Part shown: one piece after another, positions 29,822 to 43,126 of the stretch
How the letters are laid out: every line of letters starts with the position of its first letter
Numbering within the stretch: position 1 is the first letter of the stretch
Assembly: GCF_000701425.1 (NCBI RefSeq)
Contig: NZ_JNIW01000007.1
Span: 1 to 64,000 of the forward strand
DNA: 64,000 nucleotides
Reading direction: 5' to 3'
From: Deinococcus frigens DSM 12807
GTDB lineage: Bacteria > Deinococcota > Deinococci > Deinococcales > Deinococcaceae
The notes under the pieces: generated by a model
Database searches by the model: none
The model's input: only the letters and a program-made list of their open reading frames with translations
What the model was told of the DNA's origin: nothing
Position numbers and translations under genes: made by a program

Positions 29822-31228
29822 ATGCCCTTCGATGAAGGCCGCCCCACATCGCCCGTATCCACACCTGCCGCCCTGAGAACGCAGGCCGAGGGTCAGGTGG
29901 CCAGGCGCTTCGCCGCCAGCACGCCGCCGACCGACGCCGGAACGCTGGCCCTGGATTACCAGCTCCAGCAGCACGAACTGCAAGTCCACCAGATCGAGCT
30001 GTCCCTGCAAATGGAGGAGTTGCAGCGCAACAACGCCGAGCTGGGGCGGATGCGCGACGTCTACCGCGATCTGTACGACCTGACGCCGGTGGGCTACTTC
30101 ACCCTCAGCGAGGACGGCAGGATGCTGGAGGTCAACCGGGCCGGGTGCCAGCTTCTGGGGGCCGAGCGGGGCACACTGCTGCGCCAGCGCTTCTCGGCGT
30201 ACCTGGACGAGGCCAGCAGCGTGCCCTTCGCCCTGCTGCTGCGCCGGGCCTTTGCCAGCGGTGGGCCGTGCCAGACCGAGTTGACGCTGGCGCTGCCGGG
30301 CGGCGGGACGCACATTCAGCTCGACGCGGTGGCCGAGGCGGGCAGGGGTTCGCCGTACCTGCGCGCCGCCGTGACCGACATCTCGGCGCTCAAGCGGGCG
30401 CAGCAGGACGTGACCGAGCTGAACGCGACCCTGGAACAGCGCGTGCAGGACCGCACCGCCCGCATCCGCAAGCTGAGCGACGAGCTGGAAGCCTTCGTGC
30501 AGGCCGTGACCCAACACCTCCAGACCCCGCTGCGGCAGTTCAGCAGCCTGGCCGAACTGCTGCGCCGCCGCAAGCTGCCGGACGGCGCGGCTCCCGCCGT
30601 TCAAGAGGGCGATCCACAAACCCGCTATTACCTTCAGGAGATGCTGGGCAGCGCAGACCGCATGAACGCGCTGGTGTCGGCGCTGGCCGATTACTTCCGC
30701 AGCGGTCGCCCGCTCTCCAGAAAGATGAACGTGAGTCTGGAGCGTGTGCTGGAGGAGGTGAAACGTGACTTGCAGCCCCAGCTCCAGGGCCGCGAGGTGG
30801 TCTGGCGACAGGACCCGCTGCCCACCGTGACCGGCGATCCCCAGACCCTCAAGGAGATCTTCGCCGCCCTACTGGACAACGCCGTCAAGTTCAGCGCGGG
30901 CCGGGGGCACAGCGAGATCACCGTCCTGGCCCGCGAGAACCCGGGCGAGTACCTGATCGGCGTGCGCGACAACGGCGTGGGCTTCAATCCCCACCAGCAA
31001 CAGCGCCTGTTCGGCGTCTTTCAGCGCCTGCACAGCGAGCGCGAGTTTTCCGGCCTGGGCATCGGCCTGGCCCGCGTGCGCCGCGCAGCCCTGCGTCAGG
31101 GGGCCGCGTCTGGGCCGAGGGCGGGGACGGCCAGGGCAGTTGCTTCTGGCTGGCCCTGCCCAAAGAGGATGCGGGACCGCACTGAGCAGAGGTCGGAGCA
31201 TGTGTTAAAAGGGTTGCTCGTCTGTTGA
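29822..31228 (+). CDS. PAS-containing sensor histidine kinase, C-terminus frameshifted
   Basis: A coiled region (LQQHELQVHQIELSLQMEELQ) and a PAS domain (LYDLTPVGYFTLSEDGRMLEVN) precede a second coiled coil and the kinase core. The H-box reads VTQHLQTPLRQF: where the phospho-acceptor His of SHDLRTPL is expected there is Gln 231, with a His one position later. ATPase boxes are DNAVKFSAG (N), GVRDNGVGF (G1) and GLGIGLARVRR (G2). After the run of five G at 31099-31103 the frame departs. One more G would give GRVWAEGGDGQGSCFWLALP and a stop at 31183-31185, the normal family end. Confidence 0.75.
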   Translation: MPFDEGRPTSPVSTPAALRTQAEGQVARRFAASTPPTDAGTLALDYQLQQHELQVHQIELSLQMEELQRNNAELGRMRDVYRDLYDLTPVGYFTLSEDGRMLEVNRAGCQLLGAERGTLLRQRFSAYLDEASSVPFALLLRRAFASGGPCQTELTLALPGGGTHIQLDAVAEAGRGSPYLRAAVTDISALKRAQQDVTELNATLEQRVQDRTARIRKLSDELEAFVQAVTQHLQTPLRQFSSLAELLRRRKLPDGAAPAVQEGDPQTRYYLQEMLGSADRMNALVSALADYFRSGRPLSRKMNVSLERVLEEVKRDLQPQLQGREVVWRQDPLPTVTGDPQTLKEIFAALLDNAVKFSAGRGHSEITVLARENPGEYLIGVRDNGVGFNPHQQQRLFGVFQRLHSEREFSGLGIGLARVRRAALRQGAASGPRAGTARAVASGWPCPKRMRDRTEQRSEHVLKGLLVC

Positions 31229-31420
31229 CCGAACGGGTGGGCCAGCGTCCACATGGGGAGGAGCAGCGGCCTCATGGGCGTCTATTCATGACAACCGTCT
31301 GTTCTGCCCAGGACCGTGAGTGAATGTTGCCGGGTATGTGGGACTGGCATAGCTCCGCAGGAGAGGATGGCAGCATCGGTTGTCCTTTTTTCCGATGCTG
31401 TAGTCTGGACAGATGCTCTA
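31195..31420. mobile_element. Degenerate, longer copy of the MITE-like repeat
   Basis: The left end gagcatgtgttaaaag and gttgaccgaacgg match the reverse complement of 17656-17784 (gagcatttgtcaaaag, tttgaccgaacgg). The right end, tttttccgatgctgta then ggacagatgctct, matches cctttcccgatgctgtaa then ggacaaatgctct. The order is conserved, with about 90 extra bp in the middle. It occupies most of the 320-bp gap after the kinase gene. Confidence 0.7.
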
Positions 31421-31549
31421 AATCTCTGTGCTGGACGGGTCCGCTGCCGAATTGCCCCATTGCCCAGGCGAGAAGAGGGGGCAGACCGGCATCTCGCCGC
31501 CTGCTCAGGACAGTGATTTTTTGCCCAGCGGGCGGGACACCCTCCAGCC

Positions 31550-34500
31550 CTAGCCGCTGATGTCCTCGCCGTCCTCGGCGGCGCGGCGCAGCAGCTCGGT
31601 CACGTCTTCCATCTTGAACAGCGTCAGGGCGTGCTGGCCGTCCTGATCGAAGACCGGGTTGGCCTCGGCCTTCATCTTGCGTGTGCCCTGCTGCGGCGCG
31701 TCCAGATCGATCACAAAATTGCTCAGGGCCTGCCCGCCGGTCATGACCTCGCTCAGGCGGGCGCGCAGTTCGGGCTGATCGAAGACGCCGTGGGCCAGGG
31801 CGTACAGGTCCGCGCCATTCACCTGCTGGGCGTCGAGCTGAAGCAGATGGTGGAAGGAACGGTTGGCCGAGACCACCCGCGCCCCCGCGTCCAGCACCAG
31901 CAGCGGATCTTGCAGGCTGTTCAGCACGCCCTCGGCGTAGGTCAACGAGTCGCGCAGTTGCCGCTCCATACCCTTGATCACGTCCACGTTGGTAAAGGCC
32001 ACCTCCACGCCGTCGATGAAGTTGTCGGCGGTGCGGTAGGGGCTGATCCTCATCAGATACCACTGGCCGCCGTGGGTCTGCACCTGAATTTCTATCGTGT
32101 CCAGCGTCTCCAGCACCCGGCTGATGTCGCGGGTCAGGTGCTCGTAGCGCAGATTCGCGCTGATGTCGGTGATGGGCCGCCCCAGGTCCACCGCCATCAG
32201 GTTGATGACCCGCGTGAAGCGCTTGATGGTCAGGTCGTTGCCCAGGAACACGGTGGCGATGCCCGCGCTGTCCAGCAGGTTCTTCATGTCGTTGTTGGCC
32301 TGCGCCAGCTCGTAGATGACGTGCTGGTGTTCGGCATTGATGGTGATCAGTTCCTCGTTCAGGGACTGCAACTCCTCTTTAGAGGTGGTCAGTTCCTCGT
32401 TGCTGCTCTGCAACTCCTCGTTGCTGGTCTGGAGTTCCTCGTTGGTGCTCCTGAGTTCCTCGACGGACACCGCCATGTCCTCGATGTTGGCCTGCAAGCT
32501 CTCGCGATTGCGCTGGAGTTCGCGCTCCAGCAGCCGCACATGGTCCGTCTTCTCGGGCGGCGGCCCCTCGCCCTCGCCGCCGTGCTCGCGGAACAGCATC
32601 AGCAGGTGCGGCTGCGCTCCCGGCAACGGGCGCACGATCAGATCGATCATCCGCGTCCGCAGGCCAGTGTCCACCCGCAGGTGCGGGCGCACCACCTCAC
32701 CTCCCTCGGCCAGCGCCTGCTCGACGGCGGCGGGCAGTTCATAGCGCAGACCGTCACGCACCATCTCGAAGGCGTTGGTCAGGGTCTTGCCCAGCGGCAG
32801 TTCCAGGTACTGCCCGGTGGGACCGTTGACCAGCAGGATCTCGCCCGACGGGTCGATCACCACCGAGGGCGGCGCGTAGTGGGCCAGCAGCGCCGTCTGC
32901 GCCTGCTGAATCAGCGTGCTGGAGCGGGGCGCGTGCTGGGCCGGAAGGGTTCTCCAGCCCGCCTCGCGCCCCGCGCCGCCCGCCCCAAGCGAATGCTCCA
33001 GCGTCAATGGTGCAGGCGGGCCGTCGCCGCGCCCGTAGATCTTCCAGCGGGCGTCCAGCGTGTGAAAGGCGTCGCGCTCGGTTCCAGCCGTCTCGCTGGC
33101 CCCCAGGAACAGCAGCCCGCCGGGGCGCAGGGCGTACTGGAACACCGACATGATCTGGGCCTGTAACTCGGCGCTCAGGTAGATCAGCATGTTGCGGCAG
33201 CACAGCAGGTCCAGCCGGGTGAACGGCGGATCGCCGAAGGTGTTGTGCTGGGCAAAGACCACCATGTTGCGGATCTCCGGGCGCACCTGATAGCCGCCCT
33301 GGTGGAGCTGGAAATAGCGTTCCAGCCGGGCCGGAGACACCACGTAGGAGATGTCGCGCGGGTACAGGCCGTAGCGCGCCCGGTCCAGCGCCTCCTTGTC
33401 GATGTCGGTGGCAAAGAGCTGCACCTTGAAGGTGCGGTCCTCGCTGAGTTCCTCGGCCAGCTCGCGCAGCACGATGGCCACCGAGTAGGCTTCCTCGCCG
33501 GTGGAGCAGCCCGCCACCCACACCCGCAGGTTGTCCAGGTCCTGCGTGTGGTTCAGCACGGCGCGCCGGAGCTGTTCCTTGAGGGCGTCGAAGGCGTCCA
33601 CGTCCCGGAAGAAACTGGTCACGTTGATGGTGAAGTCGCGGAACAGCGCGTCCAGCTCGTCCTTGCTGCCCTGCAACAGGCGCAGGTAATCGGAGATGTC
33701 CTCGGTGCGGTGGGCCTTCATGCGGCGGTCGATGCGCCTGACCAGCGTGCTGCGCTTGTAGCGCGTGAAGTCATGCCCGGTCCGCACCCGCACCAGCCGC
33801 AGGATCTTTTGCAGCGGCGCGCTGGGCCGCCCGTCCTCGCCCAGAAAGTCCTGTGCGTGCATGCTGCGGGTGCGGGTCACGAAGCTGTGCAGGCGCGGCG
33901 CGAGGTCCTCGGCGGGCAGCACGTCGTTGGCCAGTTGGGTGGCCACCGCGCTGCGCGGCATCGACGGGTACTCCGCCGAGGCGGGGTCCTGCACCAGCGC
34001 CAGCCCGAACCCCTCCTTGATGGCCTGGATACCGCGCGTGCCGTCGCTGCCCATGCCCGACAGGATCACGCCCACCGCGTTCTCGCCCTGATCGCGCGCC
34101 AGCGCCTCGAAGAAGCTGTCGATCACCCGGCCCCCGCCAGTTCCAGGTCCTCCAGGAGCAGCACGCCGTTCATGATCGACAGGCTGTGGCCCGGCGGAAT
34201 CACGTACACGTGGTCCGGTTGCACGCGCACGCCGTCCTCCACCTGCACCACCGGCATGCTGGTGCAGCGTTGCAGGATCTCGGGCATCAGGCCCCGGTGC
34301 CGGGGGTCCAGGTGCGGCACCACCACGTAGGCCATGCCGCTGTCGACCGGCAGGCTCAGAAAGAAACGCTCGTAGCCGTCCAGCGCCCCCGCCGAGCCGC
34401 CGATACCCACCACCACCAGCGGGCGGTCCTGCGGCTGCGCTCCGTTCTGGAGCAGCAATTCTGCGGAAGATTCGCCGGGTGACTGGACATCGCCGGACTG

Positions 34501-34592
34501 AGGGCAGATTGGTCAGAGCGCTGCTCTGTGCTGGTCTGTTCCTCGGCGACCAGCTCGGAAAGCTGTTCGCCGGTATTCTGAGGATTGTCCAT
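31550..34592 (-). pseudogene. CheB-CheR-PAS fusion signalling protein, split by frameshifts
   Basis: Read across frames, this is a large chemotaxis-type protein. An N-terminal start at 34592 (MDNPQNTGEQLSEL) is followed by a CheB methylesterase (GIGGSAG with Ser, VVPHLDPRH with His, ILSGMGSDGT with Asp). Then come a CheR methyltransferase (FTINVTSFFRD, VWVAGCSTGEEAYS), a coiled coil of repeated EELQ/NEEL units, and two PAS domains. The CheB part breaks at the C run 34131-34135, which reads as G5 on the coding strand: GAG-stop in one frame and RVIDSFFEALARD in the next. Adding one G restores the frame. A second break is likely near 34490-34510, before LLLQNGAQPQDRP. Long open pieces are 31550-34126 and 34123-34458. 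Confidence 0.8.
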
Positions 34593-34856
34593 CACATTGG
34601 GCCTCTGCATACGGAAAGAGGAAGGAGACAGCCTCGGCATGCGGCGGGGAGCACCTGGCACCGGAGTCTAGCGCCCGGCCCGCCCACTTCTCCCACATCC
34701 CTGCACGCTGCGGCGCACGCACGCTGCCGGAGAGAGGGACTATGTTGGGGCACAGCCAGAGGCCGCGCGGCCAGCCGAAGCACAGCGGTCGCGCGCTCCC
34801 AGGGTTTACCCTGGCCCGCCGCCCCGTAGACCCGACGTTCGGGCAAAGGACTGCCC

Positions 34857-35980
34857 TTGACTCCCGCTGACCCACGAACAGCCAGCACAGCCAGCACACG
34901 GCTCCGGAGCGCCCCGGACGCGCAGACGCCGGAACGTACCCACGGGCCGGTGGTGGTGATCGGCGGCTCTGCCGGGGCACTTCCGGCGCTGCTGAAGATC
35001 GCCCAGGGGCTGCCCGGCGACTTTCCGGGGGTGGTGCTGGTGGCGCTGCACCTGCTGCGCGGTTCTCCCAGCGTGCTGCCGGGGTGCTGGACCGGGCCGG
35101 ACCGCTGCCCTGCGCCTTTGCGGTGGACGGCCAGACCCCTGTAGTGGGGCGCATCTACGTGGCCCCGCCGGACCACCACCTGATGCTGGACGGGGACGCG
35201 CTGCGGCTCACGCGCGGGCCACGCGAGAACCAGTCGCGGCCCAGCATTGACGTGCTGTTCCGCTCGGCGGCCTCCGCGCGCCACAGGCAGGTCGCGGGCG
35301 TGCTGCTCTCGGGGCTGCTCAACGACGGCGTCTCGGGGCTGTGGACCATTCGGCAACTGGGCGGCCAGGCCATCGTGCAGCACCCCGACGACGCCGAATA
35401 CAGTTCGCTGCTCCTGAGCGCGCTGCAACAGGTGGAAATCGACGACATCCTGCCCGCTGACGCCATTGCCGGGTGGCTGGCGGCCTGGGCGCAGGAGCAG
35501 GTCAGCCGCCCGCCCCAGCCAGCGGCCCCGGGCAAGCTGGGCCGGCGGCTGGACCCCTTTCTCGATCTGGACCGCCTGAAGCTGGAAGTGCAGGTCGCGG
35601 CAGGGACGGGCGGCCTGCCCCTGGCCCTGCTGGAGCGCGAACCGCTGACGCCGCTGACCTGCCCCGAGTGCCACGGCGTGCTGGTGCGCCTCCGGGAAGG
35701 AACGCTGATCCGCTACCGCTGCCACACCGGCCACGCCTTTACCCAGGCCCACCTGCTCAGCGGCCTGCGCCGGACCGCCGAGGAAGCGCTGTGGTCGGCG
35801 GCACGCGCCCTCGAAGAGGAGGTGCTGCTGCTGGAGCAACTGTGCCAGCAGGCCGAGAAGGATCAGCGCCACGAGCAGGCCGCCCGCTGCCGGCAGGAGT
35901 TCCAGCGCTCGCGCCACGCCTCGAAGCTGCTGCGCGAACTGCTGATGAAGCGCGCACCCGGCAATGAGGGGCTGGATTAG
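34857..35980 (+). pseudogene. CheB-type methylesterase with C-terminal zinc-ribbon-like tail, frameshifted
   Basis: The start is TTG 34857 behind aaagga. The first piece has VVVIGGSAGALPAL (Ser) and ALHLLRGSPSVLP (His). The second piece resumes VLDRAGPLPCAFAVDG and has LLSGLLNDGVSGL (Asp). The break is at the run of four G at 35081-35084, and one extra G joins LPG to VLDRAG. The C-terminal region CPECHGVLVR...YRCHTGHAF followed by a helical tail is typical of orphan CheB proteins. It is divergent from the CheB-CheR gene and probably worked in the same signalling set. Confidence 0.8.
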
Positions 35981-36190
35981 GCGGGACCAGGGTCTGGATG
36001 CTTTTGGCCTGAATGCTTTCGGTCACGCCCCGCTGGGAACTGCTCTGTTCGGCCTGAACGGCGTCGTTGCTGGCACGGGCGGAGCTGACGGGTTCATTGG
36101 TGCGGTTTTTGGCCAGGTGTGACGGCAAACGCACGATCCCTACCCCAGTCCTCCCGGTGCCCGAACCCCCACCCGTCTAGCCCACTCCTG

Positions 36191-36212
36191 AATAGTTGAC
36201 TTGTTTTGTCAT
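36191..36212 (+). promoter_or_regulatory. Promoter/operator-like box before the sulfur operon
   Basis: aatagttgacttgttttgtc and two more bases match the box at 39658-39679 at about 17 of 22 positions. It contains TTGACT as a -35 candidate and the inverted repeat TGAC-7-GTCA. A weak -10 (aagatt at 36219) would give a very short leader before ATG 36238. Confidence 0.45.
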
Positions 36213-36237
36213 CAATAAAAGATTACCTTTCTGGTCA

Positions 36238-36699
36238 ATGATTGCCTCTGCCCCCGCCCGCGCTCCATCCACCCCCGGCCAGACGGACCTCAGCGCGCTG
36301 AAGTTCAACCAGTTCACGGTGATCGGCGTCACGCTGCTGGCGCTGATCGCCGGCCTTTTCGCCCTGGCGCTGCTGTTGGGGGCGGCCATGCTGCTGGGAG
36401 CCGTGCGCCCGGAGCTGTCGCCGTTGCGGGCGGCCTACCGAATGTTCGGGCGGCGGCTGGGCCTGCGGCCCGAAGTCGTCGACGAGGACCCGCGCGCCCA
36501 CCACTTCGCGCAGGGCGTGGGCGGCGTGTTCCTGCTGGCCTCCGGCCTGAGCGGGCTGGCCGGGCTGCCGCTGCTGGGGCTGGGGCTGGGATTGCTGGTC
36601 ATCGCGCTGGCGGGCCTGAACCTGAGCCAGCGCATCTGCGTGGGTTGCCTGATGTATTTCCAGTACCGCCGTCTGCGCTACGCCGTCCTGAGCCGCTGA
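36238..36699 (+). CDS. DUF4395 family membrane protein
   Basis: This 153-residue protein has an opening segment [35 protein letters not shown] and a second hydrophobic pair near residues 95-125, then [22 protein letters not shown]. The ICVGC-type cysteine region and helix layout fit DUF4395. It is the first gene of the sulfate assimilation operon, so a role in sulfur transport or transfer is possible. This is inference only. Confidence 0.75.
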   Translation: MIASAPARAPSTPGQTDLSALKFNQFTVIGVTLLALIAGLFALALLLGAAMLLGAVRPELSPLRAAYRMFGRRLGLRPEVVDEDPRAHHFAQGVGGVFLLASGLSGLAGLPLLGLGLGLLVIALAGLNLSQRICVGCLMYFQYRRLRYAVLSR

Positions 36700-36732
36700 A
36701 TCGTTCATCTCTCCCACCACCGAGGTCTTCAA

Positions 36733-38318
<1,586 letters not shown>

Positions 38319-38322
<4 letters not shown>

Positions 38323-38912
38323 CCGCTACGCTGGAGCGCAGCCCTGTCGCTGAGGAAGTGCAGCGTCATGACACGGGGCAGGACACAGGGCATGACGTGG
38401 GGGCGGGCCGCGTGGTGTGGTTCACCGGCCTCAGCGGAGCGGGCAAGAGTACGCTGGCCGCCGCGCTGCACACCGAGTTAACGGCGCGCGGAGGGGCGGT
38501 GGAACTGCTGGACGGCGACGCGGTGCGCGAGAACCTGAGCAAGGGCCTGGGCTTCTCGCGCCTGGACCGCGATACCAATGTCCGGCGGATTGCCTTCGTG
38601 GCCGGGCTGCTCGCCAAACACGGCGTCACGGTGCTGGTCAGCGCCATCAGCCCGTATGCCGACACCCGCCGCGAGGTGCTGGCGGACCTGCCGGGCACGC
38701 TGGAAGTCTTCGTGGACGCGCCGTTAGAGGTGGTCACGGCACGCGACGTGAAGGGGCTGTACCTGAAAGCCACCCTTGGCGAGATTCAGCATTTCACGGG
38801 CGTCAGCGACCCCTACGAGGCTCCCGAAACGCCGGACCTGCACCTGCAAACCGATCAGCTCAGCGTGGAAGAAGGGGTGCGGAAGTTGCTGCTGGCGCTG
38901 GGAAAGGGATGA
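38319..38912 (+). CDS. cysC: Adenylyl-sulfate kinase
   Basis: This 197-residue kinase phosphorylates APS to PAPS. Walker A is GLSGAGKST (about residue 35). Other family signatures are [29 protein letters not shown] and ISPYADTRR, with DVKGLYLKA near the C-terminus. A hydrophilic 28-residue N-terminal stretch precedes the core. It starts inside the reductase stop and ends inside the cysH start, so it is translationally coupled on both sides. Confidence 0.95.
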
Positions 38913-39643
38913 CCTGGGAGCAGTCGAGCGGGTTCGCTGCTGAACTGCCCCCCTTCCCCCGCCCCGCCCCACCAGGAGGGAGGGAGCAAAAGACCCAGCA
39001 GACTTCTGACCTCCTGGCCTGGGCCATCCAGACCCACCCCGAGCTGCTGATGCCCAGCGCCTTCAACCTGAACGGCGTCGTGCTGATCGATCTGGCGGTG
39101 CGGGCGGGCTACCGGGGCCAGGTGGTTTTTGTGGACACGGGTTACCATTTTCCCGAAACGCTCCAGACCCGTGACCGGCTGGCAGCGCGCTACCCGCAAC
39201 TGGAGTTCGTGACGCTGAACGCGGGCGCTTCGGCGCAGGACGGGCAGACGCCACCGGAACTGTACGCGGCAGACCCCGACGCCTGCTGCGCGGCCCGCAA
39301 GGTTGCGCCGCTCCAGGACTACCTGCGCCACCGGAATCCGTCGGCGCTGCTGAACGCCCGCAGCCGCGATCAGGCCGCCACCCGCGCCCAGATTCCTTTT
39401 GTCGAGGAAGGCGGCGCAAGAATCAAGATCAATCCGCTGGCCCAGTGGACCCGCGCCGAGCTGGAAGCCCACGCCGCCGAACACGATTTGCCCGTCAATC
39501 CGCTATACGCCGACGGTTTCCTCTCGGTGGGGTGCTGGCCCTGCACCCGCGCCGTGCGCCCCGGCGAGGACGCCCGCGCCGGACGCTGGGCCGGGCAGGG
39601 CAAGACCGAATGCGGGCTGTGGACCGGAAATGGCAAGCTCTGA
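38909..39643 (+). CDS. cysH: Phosphoadenylyl/adenylyl-sulfate reductase
   Basis: This 244-residue enzyme reduces APS or PAPS to sulfite with thioredoxin. The PP-loop-like [13 protein letters not shown] is present. The 4Fe-4S cysteines of APS-type enzymes are here, CC in DACCAARK and CxxC in GCWPCTR, which implies APS can be used. The catalytic C-terminal cysteine is in KTECGLW. Start ATG 38909 overlaps the cysC stop. Confidence 0.92.
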   Translation: MTWEQSSGFAAELPPFPRPAPPGGREQKTQQTSDLLAWAIQTHPELLMPSAFNLNGVVLIDLAVRAGYRGQVVFVDTGYHFPETLQTRDRLAARYPQLEFVTLNAGASAQDGQTPPELYAADPDACCAARKVAPLQDYLRHRNPSALLNARSRDQAATRAQIPFVEEGGARIKINPLAQWTRAELEAHAAEHDLPVNPLYADGFLSVGCWPCTRAVRPGEDARAGRWAGQGKTECGLWTGNGKL

Positions 39644-39657
39644 TCTTTCTTACCTCT

Positions 39658-39679
39658 AATAGTTGAGTCTTTTTATCTA
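39658..39679 (+). promoter_or_regulatory. Second copy of the sulfur-operon box, before sat
   Basis: aatagttgagtctttttatc and two further bases resemble 36191-36212. TTGAGT is a -35 candidate. It lies 27 bp before the sat ATG, downstream of a cysH gene in the same direction, so sat may have its own promoter or the box may bind a shared regulator. Confidence 0.4.
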
Positions 39680-39705
39680 CTTCTCGTTCATTCAGGAGAA
39701 CCCCC

Positions 39706-40866
<1,161 letters not shown>

Positions 40867-40868
40867 TC

Positions 40869-41004
40869 ATACGGATTCCGTTTGTTTCGTGCATGAGTCG
40901 GGAAAGCGCCGACTCATCCACTTCACGTCCGGAACCCATTTTTCTTCTGCTCGCTTCGCTCGGATTTCCAGGTGTTCCCAACACCTTTCAATCGGAGTCC
41001 GTAT
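40869..41004. repeat. Intergenic repeat, family B, copy 3 (best preserved)
   Basis: Termini ATACGGATTCCG and CGGAGTCCGTAT form an inverted repeat with one mismatch. Internal blocks tttgtttcgtgca and gggaaagcgcc match 28213-28346. ctgctcgc and gctcggatttccaggtgtt match 3416-3530. It lies between convergent sat and panB and fills the gap. Confidence 0.75.
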
Positions 41005-41013
41005 CAGACCCGC

Positions 41014-41835
41014 TCAGTACAGCTTGTCCAGCACCTCGTCCTTCATCACGAAGCTGTTGTCCTTGGCCGGGAATTCGCGGGCGCGGACCTCGGCGGCGTA
41101 GCGCTCGATGGCCTCGCGGGAAATCTGGCCCACCTCGGCATAACGTCTGGCGATCTTCTTTTCCTCGCCCTCATAGACGCCCAGCAGATCGTGGGTGACC
41201 AGCACCTGTCCGCCGCACCCCACGCCCGCGCCGATCCCGATGGTGGGAATGGTCAGTTTCTCGCTGATGAGTTTGGCGAGGCGGGCGGGAATCACTTCCA
41301 GCACCAGGGCAAAGGCCCCGGCCTCCTCCAATGCCTGCGCGCCTTGCAGGGTGGCGCGGGCGCTGGCGTCGTCCTTGCCCTGCACCTTCAGGCCGCCCTG
41401 CGCGGTGGCGGTCTGGGGCATCAGCCCGACGTGGCCCATCACGGGGATGCCGTTGCGGGTCAGCGTTTGCACCACGCTCAGGATTTCGGGCGAGGCTCCC
41501 TCCATTTTGATGGCGTCCGCGCCGGTCTCCTGAATGACGCGCACGGCATTTCGCATGGCGTCCTGCACGCCGGTGTGGTACGTGCCGAAGGGCAGGTCAA
41601 CCACCATAAACGTATCCGGCGCACCCCGACGCACGGCGCGGGCGTGGTGGATCATGTCGGCCAGCGTGACCGGAGCGGTGGAGTCGTAGCCCAGCACCAC
41701 GTTGCCCAGGCTGTCGCCTACCAGGATCAGGTCCACCCCGGCGGCCTCGGCGTGGCGTCCGCCGGGGTAGTCGTAGGCGGTGACCATCACCAGCGGCTGC
41801 GGCGAATGCTGAAGTTCGGGAAGGCTGCGCTTCAT
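41014..41835 (-). CDS. panB: 3-methyl-2-oxobutanoate hydroxymethyltransferase
   Basis: This 273-residue TIM-barrel enzyme adds a hydroxymethyl group from methylene-tetrahydrofolate to 2-oxoisovalerate, the first step of pantothenate synthesis. Signatures are [35 protein letters not shown] and [11 protein letters not shown]. The expected substrate Lys is in AIKMEGA. ATG 41835. It is divergent from the 41886 gene. Confidence 0.95.
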   Translation of the reverse strand: MKRSLPELQHSPQPLVMVTAYDYPGGRHAEAAGVDLILVGDSLGNVVLGYDSTAPVTLADMIHHARAVRRGAPDTFMVVDLPFGTYHTGVQDAMRNAVRVIQETGADAIKMEGASPEILSVVQTLTRNGIPVMGHVGLMPQTATAQGGLKVQGKDDASARATLQGAQALEEAGAFALVLEVIPARLAKLISEKLTIPTIGIGAGVGCGGQVLVTHDLLGVYEGEEKKIARRYAEVGQISREAIERYAAEVRAREFPAKDNSFVMKDEVLDKLY

Positions 41836-41885
41836 GGGGGCAGGGTAACGCCTGACGCCCCTTTCGCGCCTAGAATGCTCTCCAT

Positions 41886-42821
41886 ATGAGTGACATCCTG
41901 AGCGGCTGGACCCCGGCCCCCTCCGGCCACAAGCATGTGGTGAGCGTCAGCTTGGGCAGCAGCAAGCGCAACGCCCGCGAGGAAGTCACGGTGCTGGGCC
42001 AGCCGTTCATCCTGGAGCGCATCGGCACCGACGCGGACGCGAAAAAGGCCGCCGAGCTGTTCGGGGCGCTGGACGGACGCGTGGACGCCTTCGGGCTGGG
42101 CGGCGCGGACCTGTACGTGATCGCGGACGGCAAGCGCTACCTGTTCAACAACGTCAAGAAACTGGTGGCGAACGCCAAACAAACCCCCGTGCTGGACGGC
42201 AGCGGCCTGAAAAACACGCTGGAGCGCGACGCGATTGCCCAGCTCGACCCGCTGCTGAACTGGCGCACCCAGAAGGTCCTGATGGTGTCCGCCGTAGACC
42301 GCTTCGGCATGGCCGAGGCCCTGGCACAGCACGGCGCGGACATCGTGTTCGGGGACGTGGTGTTCGGGCTGGGGATTGACCGCCCGCTGCGCTCGCTGGG
42401 CGCTCTGCGGAACGTGGCAAAAGTGGTGCTGCCGGTTATTACCAAGCTGCCGCAGGACTGGTTTTACCCCACGGGCGCAAAACAGGAAAGCAGCATTGAG
42501 GGCAAGGGGACCAAATATTACGCCTGGGCCGATGTGATCGCCGGGGACACGCATTACGCCAAGCGCTATGCCCCGCGCGATTTAACGGGCAAGACCATCC
42601 TGACGCAGACGATCACGGAGGCAGACCGCGAATGGATGAAGGAGCGCGGGGTGGCGCGGCTGATCACCACGACGCCGCGCATGGGCAGCCGCAACTTTGC
42701 CACCAACGTGCTGGAGGCCTTCTTCGTTGCCCTGAGCGGCAAGAAAGAAGCGCTGAGCGAGGACGAGTATCTGCGGTACATCCGGGAAGTCGGATTCAAG
42801 CCGGAAGTGAATGAGCTTTAA
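41886..42821 (+). CDS. Conserved hypothetical protein (often named quinate 5-dehydrogenase in Deinococcus)
   Basis: This 311-residue cytoplasmic protein starts [22 protein letters not shown] and has [19 protein letters not shown] and [15 protein letters not shown]. It has no signal peptide and no standard Rossmann GxGxxG loop that I can place, so the quinate dehydrogenase label carried by similar proteins looks unsupported. It shares a 50-bp divergent promoter region with panB. Function unknown. Confidence 0.75.
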   Translation: MSDILSGWTPAPSGHKHVVSVSLGSSKRNAREEVTVLGQPFILERIGTDADAKKAAELFGALDGRVDAFGLGGADLYVIADGKRYLFNNVKKLVANAKQTPVLDGSGLKNTLERDAIAQLDPLLNWRTQKVLMVSAVDRFGMAEALAQHGADIVFGDVVFGLGIDRPLRSLGALRNVAKVVLPVITKLPQDWFYPTGAKQESSIEGKGTKYYAWADVIAGDTHYAKRYAPRDLTGKTILTQTITEADREWMKERGVARLITTTPRMGSRNFATNVLEAFFVALSGKKEALSEDEYLRYIREVGFKPEVNEL

Positions 42822-43126
42822 GCAGGAGCCTTGGCAGTTTGCCCCACCCCCCAGCCCCCTACCCCAGGGGGGCAGGTGGAGCAGGCGTTGCACTGGGCAG
42901 GGTCCGTTGCGCGTTATGGGCGAGAGTTGGAGGCTGAGATTCCTGCTCACACGCCCCGCTCCGCCGCGTGATGTGCGGCCCGTCCGCTGCGCGCCCGACG
43001 GCCCTCGGGTGCGGTTTGCGGCAGGACAGGCGGGGCGGGTGCAGTTCAGTCTGGGACGCCTGTGCTGATGCGTGGGGAAGAGCAGCCTTTTGCGTTTAGG
43101 ATGATCCCCATGACCAACGGTGAACG
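42822..43126. other. Gene-free gap of about 300 bp
   Basis: GC-rich with C and G runs (ccccctaccccaggggggc). No coding pattern, tRNA or clear terminator. A short reading frame from ATG 43110 ends after six codons, just before the next gene. Confidence 0.5.

Noticed and set aside
34857..35144. The first CheB piece as a separate short gene
   Set aside because: It ends mid-domain and the next frame continues the same domain without a gap.
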